From: Akebia trifoliata
Lineage: Eukaryota; Streptophyta; Magnoliopsida; Ranunculales; Lardizabalaceae
NCBI GenBank assembly: GCA_017979445.1
Contig: CM030718.1
Span: 14,858,760-14,922,759 of the forward strand
Reading direction: 5' to 3'
Length of the DNA: 64,000 nt
In this document: positions 35,051 to 46,500 of the stretch, piece by piece
Numbering within the stretch: position 1 is the first letter of the stretch
How the letters are laid out: each line of letters begins with the position of its first letter
Translations under genes and position numbers: made by a program
Notes under the pieces: model-generated
What the model was told of the DNA's origin: nothing
Databases searched by the model: none
Seen by the model: only the letters and a program-made list of their open reading frames with translations

Positions 35051-35512
35051 CGGCATTGAAAATCGATTTCATATTGTTCAAAATATGATTGAATTGATCC
35101 ATTAATTTTTGGTACCATGTATGCCTCATTAAATCATGTAATGATTTTAACCGTAGGATTTGTTTAGTAAATCTGATGTAATTTGATGATGATTGGACCC
35201 TAGTTTGACTTTTAATCTTTGAATGTTGACCGTATGATATTTTTGGATCGTAGTAGAGACTGATCATCTTGATCAGGCGGGTTCGGTGCCTAACACCTTT
35301 CGAAATCTGTAACCTGACCCCTTACCCATCTCTCTGATCCACGGATCGACCCATATCCATTTGGAGTTAATTTGATTCCTAGACCTAAACTAGGTGGCGA
35401 CTCCCTATTCTTTTAAAAATCCTCGAGATATGTAGATCGAACCCCTAATCCGCTATTTAGCGGGACGGCTGGGGGTCGAAGCGATTTTCGTAGACCATCC
35501 TTAAACTCTACA

Positions 35513-38507
35513 GTTCAATTATCTTAATTTTAACTTGGCATGTCACTCAATTCACCTAAAGCTTGTTTTTAGTAGCTTTTATATTGTATTTCAAAAGAGA
35601 ATATTACAAAGACGATTGCTAACTTTTTCATCTTGGAAGAAATTGGCGGACCTTCGTTGATCATTGAAGATCTTTTCACTATACATTTTTCTTTCTTCAT
35701 ACTGTATATTTTGTCTTCTTTTTTGTTCTCCTTCGATTAATCTTTGCAATAAAAAAAAGAAAAGATTTATATGATAGTTATAATTAACTATTTTTTTCCA
35801 TCTTTGGTTGTATTTCTGTTTAATTAAATGGCCAAGTTTAATCTTTTTGACTAATTTTAAGCCATCAAAAATAGCAAAATCTTCAACCTCATTGGAATAA
35901 CTTCTCCAGTGAGACCAAGAAACATCTAAAAGGTTCCTACCATAGACTTCCTAAAATTACTAGTTTACCATCAATACTTGATGGATCCAGTCTGCTCCTA
36001 GAATAACTATCAACGTTGAGCATAATTTCATCTTCCTTTGGAGGCCCTCCATTTCACATAGATGTCTTTGGATGATGGGGGACGGACAATCAAGCTAATG
36101 CATTTCTATCTCTAAGACTATCACTACTACTGCTTTAACCAACCAATGTAGGGGCCCAATGAAATCCCATCACCTTAATCTCCTCAATGACCATCCCAAG
36201 GCCATAAATTTATTCTCAAATGCATGTCACAAGTACAAAATGATGATCAATGAAATCACAAGTAATTATCTTTCTCTAAGAGCTACCTATTTGCACAATA
36301 CTTTATATTAGGTGAGACCCTCTCCAAATGCTTTTGAAAGGAAATGATAAGTAAGGAGAGGGATTAACAGATGAATCATAACTCAGTTGGTTTGACACAT
36401 TGCAAAACAACTTTGAGGTCATGGGTTCAAGTCCAGCTTACCCATAAGAAAAAAAGATAATAATGATGAAACATCTTAGTTTTCACCCTACCAAAATTGT
36501 GGTTAATGCTATTAGGCTATCAAACTCTGTTTCCATTAGTCAATAACTAATATGTAAATTTCCTCAGTATGCCAAAAGTATCATTTCTAATAGAAGATCT
36601 AGTTAAATGCTTCATATAGTTTCTATATGCATAAAGAAAATTATATATCTATTATTTTATGAGTACGAAATCTGCAAGGACATACATATGGGCATGAGGG
36701 AGCTACACATGAGTACGAAATCTCCAAGTCTAGATCTTTGTTACATTTTTCAGATTCTATAGAGATATTTTAGTTTAAATTCACATTAATCACAATCTTT
36801 ATTTTAGGTAAAAAACTAGAAAATGAAGTACAAAAGTAAAGACATGTTTCTTAAGATCCATATGGATTTGCCTCAGAATGACTTGGATAGAATTTCAAAT
36901 ACATACCTGAAACAAGTTTGAACCCAATCTAAATGACGAGTTAATCTTCAATCCTTGATAGTTTAGAAGGCGTGTAAACACACAAGTAAAGACAATCGTA
37001 CTTTTTATATTATATCCCCTCATCTTTATTTTAGGTAAAAAACTAGAAAATGAAGTACAAAGTAAAGACATGTTTCTTAAGATCCATATGGATTTGCCTC
37101 AGAATGACTTGGATAGAATTTCAAATACATACCTGAAACAAGTTTGAACCCAATCTAAATGACGAGTTAATCTTCAATCCTTGATAGTTTAGAAGGGCTG
37201 TAAACACACAAGTAAAGACAATCTTACTTTTTATATTATATCCCCTCTCTCTCTCCCCCATCAAGGAATGAAGGGATTGGGAGAGGTGAGACATACATGA
37301 CCAAGAGAGCGACATGATTGGATTGGTAAATGCATGTGCATTACACATGATTATCATATAATTATTATTATAAAATAACATAGAAAACTCATTATTATAA
37401 GATTACATAAAAACTCCAACAGTATAATTTATTGAAATATCATTAACATCTAAGTATTATATTGAAATAGACATCTTTTTTTTCTTTCAAAAAAGAAGTT
37501 GAAGGTAATGATCGATCATAGGTTTATAGCATTACCACTCAAATGCATATTGAAAGATGAAAAAAACAATAGAGGTGATACCTTCATGAGTTGGTATTGT
37601 GGGATTCATATTTAATAAAATGAAAATGATTGTGAAACTAGATGATACCCTAGCTATATGGGATCGTCAAGTGGAATGTCCAGATAAACAAAAAGGCCCT
37701 GACGGCCTACCTTACGAGTACAAATTAAATCCATCCAATACAATGAAATTGATATAATCATCATAAAAGTAGGACTTTGGGATAGACTAGAAGAAGACTT
37801 GGTGGATGGGACCATTAAGAGGAGAAAGAGATGAGTGCACCTATGGAAAAGGCCCTTCTGTATTTACATCTAATACCACTACAATATACCATTCTTCCCA
37901 TTGATAATGTAAGCTAATCTTTATAGTAATAATATAACATGTGTCGTCCCCATGTCACTTACAACGGTTGATCTCCGTGTTTCTATTTTCACTTTCAAGT
38001 TTCAAATGCATTATTCAAAGAGATCATGAGTGTGTATTTTTAATATAAATGGAGACCAAAGAAGGATAAACAAGTGGTGAATCTTATGATAGAAACTGAC
38101 ACATAGTCTAATTAGGCAATTTAATACTTTCTAAAAGCATACTAGGAGTAAGAGATGACCTAAAGGTCCAACGTGACCAAGTAAACTTTTTTGCGGGGGT
38201 CCAAGAAGATACCTTAAATTTGTCCTTTCTATAATCTAGAAATGCTCGTCTCGAGGAATTTTATCTGCCACATGACATAGTCAATATCATTAGAGTCACT
38301 ATTACTAAGATACATAGAAACATAAGTGAATTTTAGTTTTTACCCGGAAATGATTTTTATTATTATTATAGATACTGGGAACATAAAGATTTGCTGACTT
38401 ATAGACATGGTGAATCATATACATCGCTTTTCCTTATCTCAGTTAGAAGGTGGGGTTTTCTTGGGCAGGGCAGTGTTCCCTTTGCAATTTATTGGGTTCC
38501 GCTATGT
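35513..38507. other. Intergenic, no gene; one recent tandem duplication
   Basis: No domain-bearing ORF recognised. Contains the 227-bp tandem duplication listed separately and a short direct repeat 'gagtacgaaatct' (about 36661 and 36713). Otherwise nothing identified. Confidence 0.4.
36795..37248. repeat. Recent 227-bp tandem duplication
   Basis: 36795-37021 and 37022-37248 are nearly identical, from 'atctttattttagg' to 'tttttatattatatcccctc', with only a handful of differences visible by eye. The low divergence suggests a recent event. The minus ORF at 37121-37381 starts inside it and has no domain. Confidence 0.85.
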
Positions 38508-40190
38508 ACCTTATCGGTGTCAAGCTAATTAAGGAATTGGCCCAAAAATTGGAACTTAGGGACTCCATTGGCTTAGGCCAATGAAGGAGTTCACCCTAAA
38601 ACTGTTTAAGGGACTCCATGGGCGTCAGACCCATTAAGGATTTGTCCCTAAAATTAGATCTTAGTACTCCATGGGCGTCAAGAAAATTAAGGAGTTGACC
38701 ATAAAATTAGAGCTTAGGGACTCGATTGGCATCAGGCTAATTAAGGAGTTGGCCCTAAAACCATTTAAGGGACTCCATGGGCATCAAGCCCATTAAGGAA
38801 TTAACCCTAAAATTAGAACGTAATTGACATATTTTTCTTTAAACCATCACGAATTTCAAAGAGATAGCGTGAAGATTGACGTGCTCATTGTTGGCCTGGG
38901 TATCTTGGGGTACGCGATTTAATGATTAAAGGTTGCTTCATTAAATGGGACTTGAGGGTTATCTAGCTTCCCTGAACAATCACACGTCTCTTGAGGGCAC
39001 ATTTCCTAGTTGCCTCACCACCATTAATTTCGGTCGTCTTTCTCGAGAGGGGCTATTATGATCGTGCAACCATAATTGAAGCATTACATTCATATGTCAT
39101 TATTACCCCCCTTTTTTATAAGCGCGCGATTGTCCCTTTTTCATTTCTCCCAAACTCTCTTACTCCTCTTTTGGTGATTTCTTTTGTATGTTTTTTCAAC
39201 GAAGATGTCTTCAGCTCCCCACTAACCACTCTCTGGTGAGGATTTTATTAATGACTATGGGTGTGCTTTATCTTGTCAGCCATACATGGGGGACACATGT
39301 GGTATATTCTTGACAACAAAGGCACCACACTACTGAAGCTTGACATCATTGTTTCTTCTACCCTCCTTAGGAAAGATTAGCTCCCTTATCCAATAAGTTT
39401 TATATCTTTTTCTTAAGACTTATGGGTAGCGGGTTTGAGACATTCTTATGAATGGGGAAAAAGTGTTTGCTCTAAAAGTTGCAGGTATTTTCGATGCCAT
39501 TTGTTTTTCTTATAAACTCCATGTTAAAAAAGATATCGCCGACTTATTCTCTCTGATGGGACGTTGGTGTAACTTGACTCATACTTTCATTTTCACGTGG
39601 GGGGGAGTCGAACTCTCCTTGGAGGACATCTGTGTATTGACTAGGCTTCCTCTTTACAACAATTATGGTTTCGATGAATTTTCCTCCATTTCTGAGGAGG
39701 AATAGTGATTGGTTGCCAGTCTGGTAGTGGAATAAATAGTGACAAAATAGTATCTCGATTCCTTGAGGAAACACACTAAGAGGGAACGTTCAAATGGCTC
39801 CAATTTTACTGGTTGGGTGCACCATTTCTATGGCATTCACAGTGTTGATGGGTTTCATGTCAAGGAGGGGAGGGCATTGATCTGTAGTTTGGTAGCTTTC
39901 GTTTCATTTTGGTTATCTCGACACATCTACGAGTATATACCTTTAAAAAATGTGCAAGAGAGGCCTTTATTGGGAAGAAACTGAAGGAAGTCAAGAGAGG
40001 TCTCTCACATGCTTTCGATCTTTCAAATCACTCTCAATTAATCATTAGGAATCCATAGTAACCAAGGTAACAAATTGTGGAATCAGGCGGGTCCGAAATG
40101 GGGTGTCTATAATAAGGGAGGTAAGTATATTTATCAAAACGTTAAGTGGTCAACATAGAATTATACCATACTATAAACACCCCATTTTGA
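38508..40190 (+). repeat. 1.7-kb tandem repeat, copy 1
   Basis: Starts 'accttatcggtgtcaagcta' and ends with 20 bases matching the LTR tip of the 41874 element ('tataaacaccccattttg'). The first 330 bp contain about six degenerate 50-55 bp subrepeats ('gggactccatgggcgtca...attaagga'). It carries pseudo-ORFs at 38991-39239 (unrecognised) and 39448-39984 (plant mobile domain). Confidence 0.85.
39448..39984 (+). pseudogene. Plant mobile domain remnant, copy 1
   Basis: One frame, with stops at 39703-39705 and several more before 39763, reads MNGEKVFALKVAGIFDAICF .. WCNLTHTFIFTWGG .. LSLEDICVLTRLPLY, then after the stops YLDSLRKHTKRERS .. SLVAFVSFWLSRHIYEYIPL. The W....HTF.F.WGE..LTLED..VLTGLP and later FLxFWLSR blocks typify the plant mobile domain (aminotransferase-like) family found in transposons and in MAIN/MAIL host genes. 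The N- and C-terminal parts of the domain are missing, so it is a relic. Confidence 0.7.
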
Positions 40191-41893
40191 ACCTTATCGG
40201 TGTCAAGCTAATTAAGGAATTGGCCCCAAAATTAGAACTTAGAGACTCCATTGACGTAGGCCAATGAAGGAGTTTGCCCTAAAACTGTTTAAGGGACTCC
40301 ATGGGCGTCAGACCCATTAAGGATTTGTCCTTAAAATTAGAGCTTAGGACTCCATGGGCGTCAAGCAAATTAAGGAGTTGACCCTAAAATTAGAGCTTAG
40401 GGACTCCATTGGCATCAGGCTAATTAAAGAGTTGGCCCTAAAACCATTTAAGGGACTCCATGGGCATCAGGCCCATTAAGGAATTAACCCTAAAATTAGA
40501 GCGTAATTGACGTATTTTTCTTTAAATCATCACGAATTTCGAAGAGATGGCATGAAGATTGACGTGTTCATTGTTGGCCTGGGTATCTTGGGGTACGCTA
40601 TTTAATGATTAAGGGATGCTTCATTAAATGGGACTTGAGGGTTGTCTAGCTTCCCTGAACAATCGCGCGTCTCTTGAGGGCACATTTCCTAGTTGCCCCA
40701 CCATCATTAATTTCAGTTGTCTTTCTCGAGAGGGGCTATTATGATCGTGCAACCATAATTGAAGCATTACATTCATATGCCATTATTACCCCCCTTTTTT
40801 ATAAGCGCGCGATTGTCCCTTTTTCATTTCTCCCAAACTTTCTTACTCCTCTTTTGGTGATTTCTTTTGTATGTTTTTTCAACGAAGATGTCTTTAGCTC
40901 CCCACTAACCACTCTCTAGTGAGGATTTTATTAATGACTATGGGTGTACTTTATCTTGTCAGCCATACATAAGGGACACATGTGGTATATTCTTGACGAC
41001 AAAGACAAAAACAAAGGCACCATACTACTGAAGCTTGACATCATTGTTTCTTCTACCCTCCTTAGGAAAGATTAGCTCCCTTCTCCAATAAGTTTTATAT
41101 CTCACCCCTTTCCTTAAGACTTATGGGTAACTGGGTTTGAGACATTCTTATGAATGGGGAAAAAGTGTTTGCTCTAAAAGTTGCAGGCATTTTCGATGCC
41201 ATTTGTTTTTCTTATAAACTCCATGTTGAAAAAGATATCGCCGACTTATTCTCCCTGATGGGACGTTGGTGTAACTTGACTCATACTTTCATTTTCGTGT
41301 GTTGGGGAGTTGGGCTTTCCTTGGAGGACGTCCGTGTATTGACTAGGTTTCCTCTTTACGACAATTATGGTTTTGATGAATTTTCCTCCATTTTTGAGGA
41401 GGAAGAGCGATTGGTTGCCGGTCTTGTAGTGGGATAGATAGTGACAGAACAGTATCTCGATTCCTTGAGGAAACACACTAAGAGGGAACGTTCAAAGGGC
41501 TCCAACTTTACTAGTTGGGTGCACCATTTCTATGGCATTCACAGTGTTGATGGGTTTCATGTCAATGAGGGGAGGGCATCGAACTGTAGTTTGGTTGCCT
41601 TCATTTCATTTTGGTTATCTCGACACATCTACCAGTATATACCTTTAAAAAATGTGCAAGAAAGGCCTTTATTGGGAAGAAACTGAAGGAAGTCAAGAGA
41701 GGTCTCTCACATGCTTTCGATCTCTCAAATCACTATCAATTAATCATTAGGAATCCACAGTAACTAGGGTGACAAATTGTGGAATTAGGCGGGCCCGAAA
41801 TGGGGTGTCTATAATAAGGGAGGTAAGTATATTTATCAAAACGTTAAGTGGTCAACATAGAATTATAACATACTGTAAACACCCCATTTTGAA
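40191..41893 (+). repeat. 1.7-kb tandem repeat, copy 2
   Basis: Matches copy 1 from 'accttatcggtgtcaagcta' onward, offset 1683 bases, with small indels (for example an extra 'gacaaagacaaaaac' near 40998). It continues through CATAC (41869-41873) into the intact LTR that starts at 41874. Confidence 0.85.
41150..41686 (+). pseudogene. Plant mobile domain remnant, copy 2
   Basis: Parallel to 39448-39984 but better preserved: the same frame runs from MNGEKVFALKVAGIFDAICF to the WLSRHIYQYIPL block with only one stop, at 41435-41437. It reads CWGVGLSLEDVRVLTRFPLY where copy 1 has TWGGVELSLEDICVLTRLPLY. Still lacks the outer parts of the domain. The upstream ORF at 40674-40919 (81 aa, paralogue of 38991-39239) is unrecognised. 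Confidence 0.7.
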
Positions 41894-43547
41894 TGGGCCC
41901 CACTTAAAAAGGGTTCACAAAAGTGCATTTTTATCCAAAAACGTCAATGGGCCTAAGGGCCCAAAATTTCAAAACTCAATCTTTTTGTCTAAATAAAAGC
42001 CCTAGGACTTCCAATAGTCCTATGGACCCGCAATAAGCCCTATCTAACTTCTAAAACCACATCATCTTCTCAACCCATAATCATTTTAACTCAATCTTAA
42101 GATCAATTCCTAAGCCCATTACCAAACCTATCTAGAATCCACCACCCCTAAACCACGTCTAAGCCCTAAATCCTTTTCAACCTTATCTTAAATCAATTTC
42201 TAACCTAAGCCTTGACCAATTTCAAATCCTTACCAAAACCCAACCTACAAAAGCCTACCCAAGCCCAATATCAAGTCATCACGACCTTAAAACCCAACTT
42301 AAGGTTCAACAAGTCACAAAAGTCCTTTCTTACAAGATAGACATGGGTTACCACTACAAACAACCTCCCGAAAATCAATCTCATCATCACCATCACACCA
42401 TCCCTACACCATGCCATATGCCACCACTTAATCTCATCATTTTCTCATCAAATCACTCCACAAATTATCTCTCTACTCTTTAATACCCCATTTCCTTAAT
42501 CAATTCACCTAACCCACTTATGTTATCCCAAAATATCATTACCTACCTCTTACATTAACCAAATTCTTAACTCAATACCCACTCCCCTAACTTAACCCAT
42601 ATTCTATCTACGTATGAGTTACCTAACCAACCCATTTGGATCATATCAATGGGTATGGGTCAAAAGCAACCCAATTAATCTTTTTTCCATAACTACCCTT
42701 CCCATAACCACACATTTCAAACCTCTCATACCTAAAACCCATATCATTTTCCCTCAATTTTTACCTTTGCCTCATCCTACCCCATTCTCACAAACTCTTA
42801 TTCTCAAGCTTCATCTCTCTCAATCTCTCATCTCTCTTAACTTCTAAAGAAACTTCCCAACTCACCACCTCGACCAATTCAACTATCAACCTAAAGTCCA
42901 TCAACTTCAAGTCCTCATACTACAATCATCTCAATTCTTAAACTTTACACTGCAAACCACTCAAGTCAAGAACAAGAAACATTTCAAGAACTCAAAGAAG
43001 AGGAAACAAGAATAAGGTAGAGTAAGGGCAAAAATAAATAATGCACTAATCCCTTTTCTTTCGCTTTCATTTTCCTTCTTCTATCTTGCCGCTATTTTTA
43101 TTTATTTATTTTTGGTTTAGATCAAACCTACGATGTAGTGGATAACCTCACCTACACCTAGTAAATTAGGCTTCAGCTCTGTCAAAAGGGTAGGGGTTGA
43201 AGACTAATTTCAAAATATTTTCTTAAAAAAAATCCATACACACTTCCACACCCACAACAAAATTGGATTTATCAAATTTTCATTTATTTTTGAAAAATGA
43301 CCGAATCAAAGGCTACCACTTAAGGTGGATTAAGTAGGGTGCATAACACCTTCCATATTTTCTAAATGAATCTCCTTGCCTAGATCTTAGGTAGATTAGT
43401 ACATTATCCATAAGAGAGTCACTACAAAAAATTAAATTTCTATGACTATATTCTAGGTGCCCATGCACACCATTTTCTAAAAAAGAATGGTGACGACTTC
43501 AAATCTCCGTAGTTCGATATTTTATACTCGAAAATTGCATAGCTACA
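41874..43547 (+). repeat. 5' LTR of the pol-less element
   Basis: 1674 bp, TGTAAACACCCC at the start to GCATAGCTACA at the end. It aligns with the 3' LTR throughout, including 'cccaaaatttcaaaactcaa' (41961), 'aagaggaaacaagaa' (about 43000) and the 3'-terminal 'gaaaattgcat.actaca'. Confidence 0.88.
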
Positions 43548-43549
43548 GT

Positions 43550-43567
43550 TGGCGACTCTACTGGGGA
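43550..43567 (+). promoter_or_regulatory. Primer-binding site
   Basis: TGGCGACTCTACTGGGGA starts two bases after the 5' LTR. This TGG-led sequence is familiar from plant Gypsy elements at the same position; the exact tRNA was not verified. Confidence 0.65.
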
Positions 43568-46500
43568 ATTAGGCATAACCCTTCTTCGACTTGTTATTTT
43601 AAAAAAATATATATAGGTTTTATTTATTTGTGTTATTTATCTACTAATGCACTTGTTCGTTTCATGATTTTTTTTTTTGTGGGAGAATGTTTGTAATAAT
43701 TAGTTAATCTTCTTGATTTTTTATTTTGGACGCAATATGTGAGGACTGATATGCTTTTCAAAATGCATATGCACATACGCCTCACGACTCATTACACAAC
43801 CACCCCTTCTTTTGTTCAAATTACCCTCGGATGCGGGTAATCTCAAGCCTTCGAGATCATTATTTTGGGTGGCAGGGAGGAAAACACCTACGTCATTCAT
43901 CAATGGGTAACTAAATACCACATATAATCCCGCATACATCAAAGCATGATTAAAAGTTTAGGAGACAACATTTTCAAAGTCAAATGTGTACCAATCTCAT
44001 GTTCAATCATTACAATATTCTAAGCCCATGAAATACAATTTGTAAAATCCAATCGGAAGCCCTTGATCCAAGTTGTATAGATTAGAAACTTTTCTTTTAC
44101 CCTTCTCAGAGGTAAAGGTGAAGTAGTCTTTCCAGTCTACTTAGTTCATTTGTTCAAAAAAATGTGACCATTTTTGGCTCACTAAACTTATTACAAATTC
44201 ATTAATTTTTTGAACTTTTCCAGCTTCATATTGATGAACTTCCCAACTTTGTGCTGATAAACCTTTTACAAAATTATCTCTTTTTTTAAACTCATTGCTA
44301 ATGAACAATCCATCTTTGTGTTGATGCCAACTCCATACTGATGAATTTTTTTAACATAATCCAGCTTAGTGTTGATGTCAATCCTGTGTTGATGAACTTT
44401 TTTCACCTAGACTAGCTCCATGCTAATGCACTTTTAATTTTCACAACTTTTCCTTTCAAATCAAATTGAGTCACTCTTAACTCAACTTTATCAATTTTAA
44501 ACTAATACAATTTGACCATAATAAATCGTTATGCATTTATTTTTGTTACTCGTATAATAATATTTATTCTAGTGTACAGGAGACAAGTGGTATCATGAAT
44601 CCATTCAAGATACTAATTGATCCTCTATCTATTGTTTGCAAGATTAAAACAAGTTTTTTGAACAACTCTTCCTGGAAAAAATATTGATGAGGAAAATATT
44701 TGCATCCCTTCCTGGGAATATTTATCCAACATTCATCCTTAGGAAGGGTATTAACTTAGAACGTTCATTTTTTCAAAAAATAAAAAAATAAAAAAAATAT
44801 GTATTCCCTTCTTGAGAATATTTATCAACCTTTTGTCCTCATTAAGGATATTAATTTAGAAGGTCCATCTCAAAAAATAAAAAAAAGTATTATCTATCTA
44901 AAAAACATATATATATATATATATATATTAAAAAATCATTTTTTTAAAATATCCTTCAAGCATGAGCTTATGGACCTCAAAGAATTTAGAATTAATGAAT
45001 AATATAGGTGTTTTTTCAAATATTGAAGGGTCAGACTTGATTCGATCAGAGGACTGAAGATGACTAAAAAACCCTGACGATTGTCATCTTATTTTTTTGA
45101 ATACATTTTGAATACTCCTGATCCGCACAAGTATAAATTGTGAATGATAGGAATAAAAAAATAAAAATTTACTTAAATTGAGGCACTCCCCATATTTCCT
45201 AGTCTAAAACAATCAAAATATCATTCATTCGCCAAAAGCCTTCATTCTAATTTCGATTATCACTTTTACTTCAATCTCTGATTTCTAGTAATCTCTCAAA
45301 CCAAAATGAAAGTTATGTTAAAATGATGTATTTATGCATGCTTTCTTGAGCATTTTTCTTTCAAACCTAAACCTGATAAGAGAATGCAAAAATATTTGTA
45401 CCAACTTATGGACAAGAGTAAATAAGAAATTTGAGGGATCCCTGAAATTCATTGTCATGTGTATGAAGAAGCAAAATAGAACATCAACACAATACATAGA
45501 AAAAAGTACATGCAAATGAAAATCCAACAAAAAGATTCCTTCTACAAGAAGATCTTAAGAGAAATTATAGTCTAACCACAAATGATTAGTCATATTCAAA
45601 GGTTCATATCTGCAAGTATCTTTTCTTGAGTTAACAAAAATATATAGTCAAAACATGTTGTTCTTAAAAAAATCGAATATTGAAATGAAGAGAAGCCTTC
45701 TTTCTACTACCCTAACATATCTATTGCTAGTCAACCTACTTGAGCCTTTATTATCCTTCAATTACCTATAACTGGGGAATGTCATTCACACTAGAACAAT
45801 TTTGAAAAAGTGATAGGAAAAAAAAAGGAATGTCATTTAAAAGATGATTTCATTCAAAGTGATTCAGATCAAACTTAACAAAGCATAGTTAAAAGTATCA
45901 ATCATCCCAAAATCTATCAAATCTAAGATTTCAAACGAGCTTAACTCCATGAAATCGAGGAATTCAAAGGTCAACCTTGTCAGACCCCATGTTTTGGGTG
46001 GCCAAAATCCATCAATCATTTACTTTTGTTAAATCCAAGATTTCAAACGAGCTTTGTTCTATGAATTCAAAGAGTTCAAGGAGGCTAAACCTTGTCAAGT
46101 CCATGCCTGAGTAGTCGTCTTCTAAATCCATCATCCCAATTAATGTTCTCAAAATGCATAACTGAGTTCATTCTAGCTTACGCAAAATGAGATGTAATTT
46201 TCTTCTCACAAAAAAAAGAATAAAAGAAAAATGTCTGGTTCTACCAATTCCATATTTTGAGTCTATACCATTTCTCCATTAACCCAAAATCATATTCATG
46301 ATTCGTCCTAAAGCTAAGTCTTATTTGGTCAAGAAATGATTTGAATAGAATAATTATACTGCAAATGTTTATCGATGATGACATAATAATTGTTTGTGAA
46401 AAGTTTACTAGAAATGTAGTATGATTTGAAAGGATATAATGAAAATCTGCAAACACGCTGTGAGTAAAAAATTATATCATAACAAGATTAAATAAATCAT

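Larger units (their letters stand above)
31000..35512 (+). mobile_element. Giant solo LTR, 4.5 kb
   Basis: Starts TGTAAACACCCC at 31000 and ends AAACTCTACA at 35512. GTTC flanks both sides (30996-30999 and 35513-35516), a 4-bp duplication. The opening matches the first bases of the LTR at 41874, and a 'ggtggcgactcc' motif lies about 120 bp from the 3' end (35392), as in the other LTRs here. LTRs over 4 kb are known from Tat/Ogre-type Gypsy elements; assignment to that lineage is inferred. No internal domain or partner LTR is present. ORFs at 32587-33114, 33808-34044 and 34989-35267 show no domain and are treated as LTR sequence. Confidence 0.7.
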
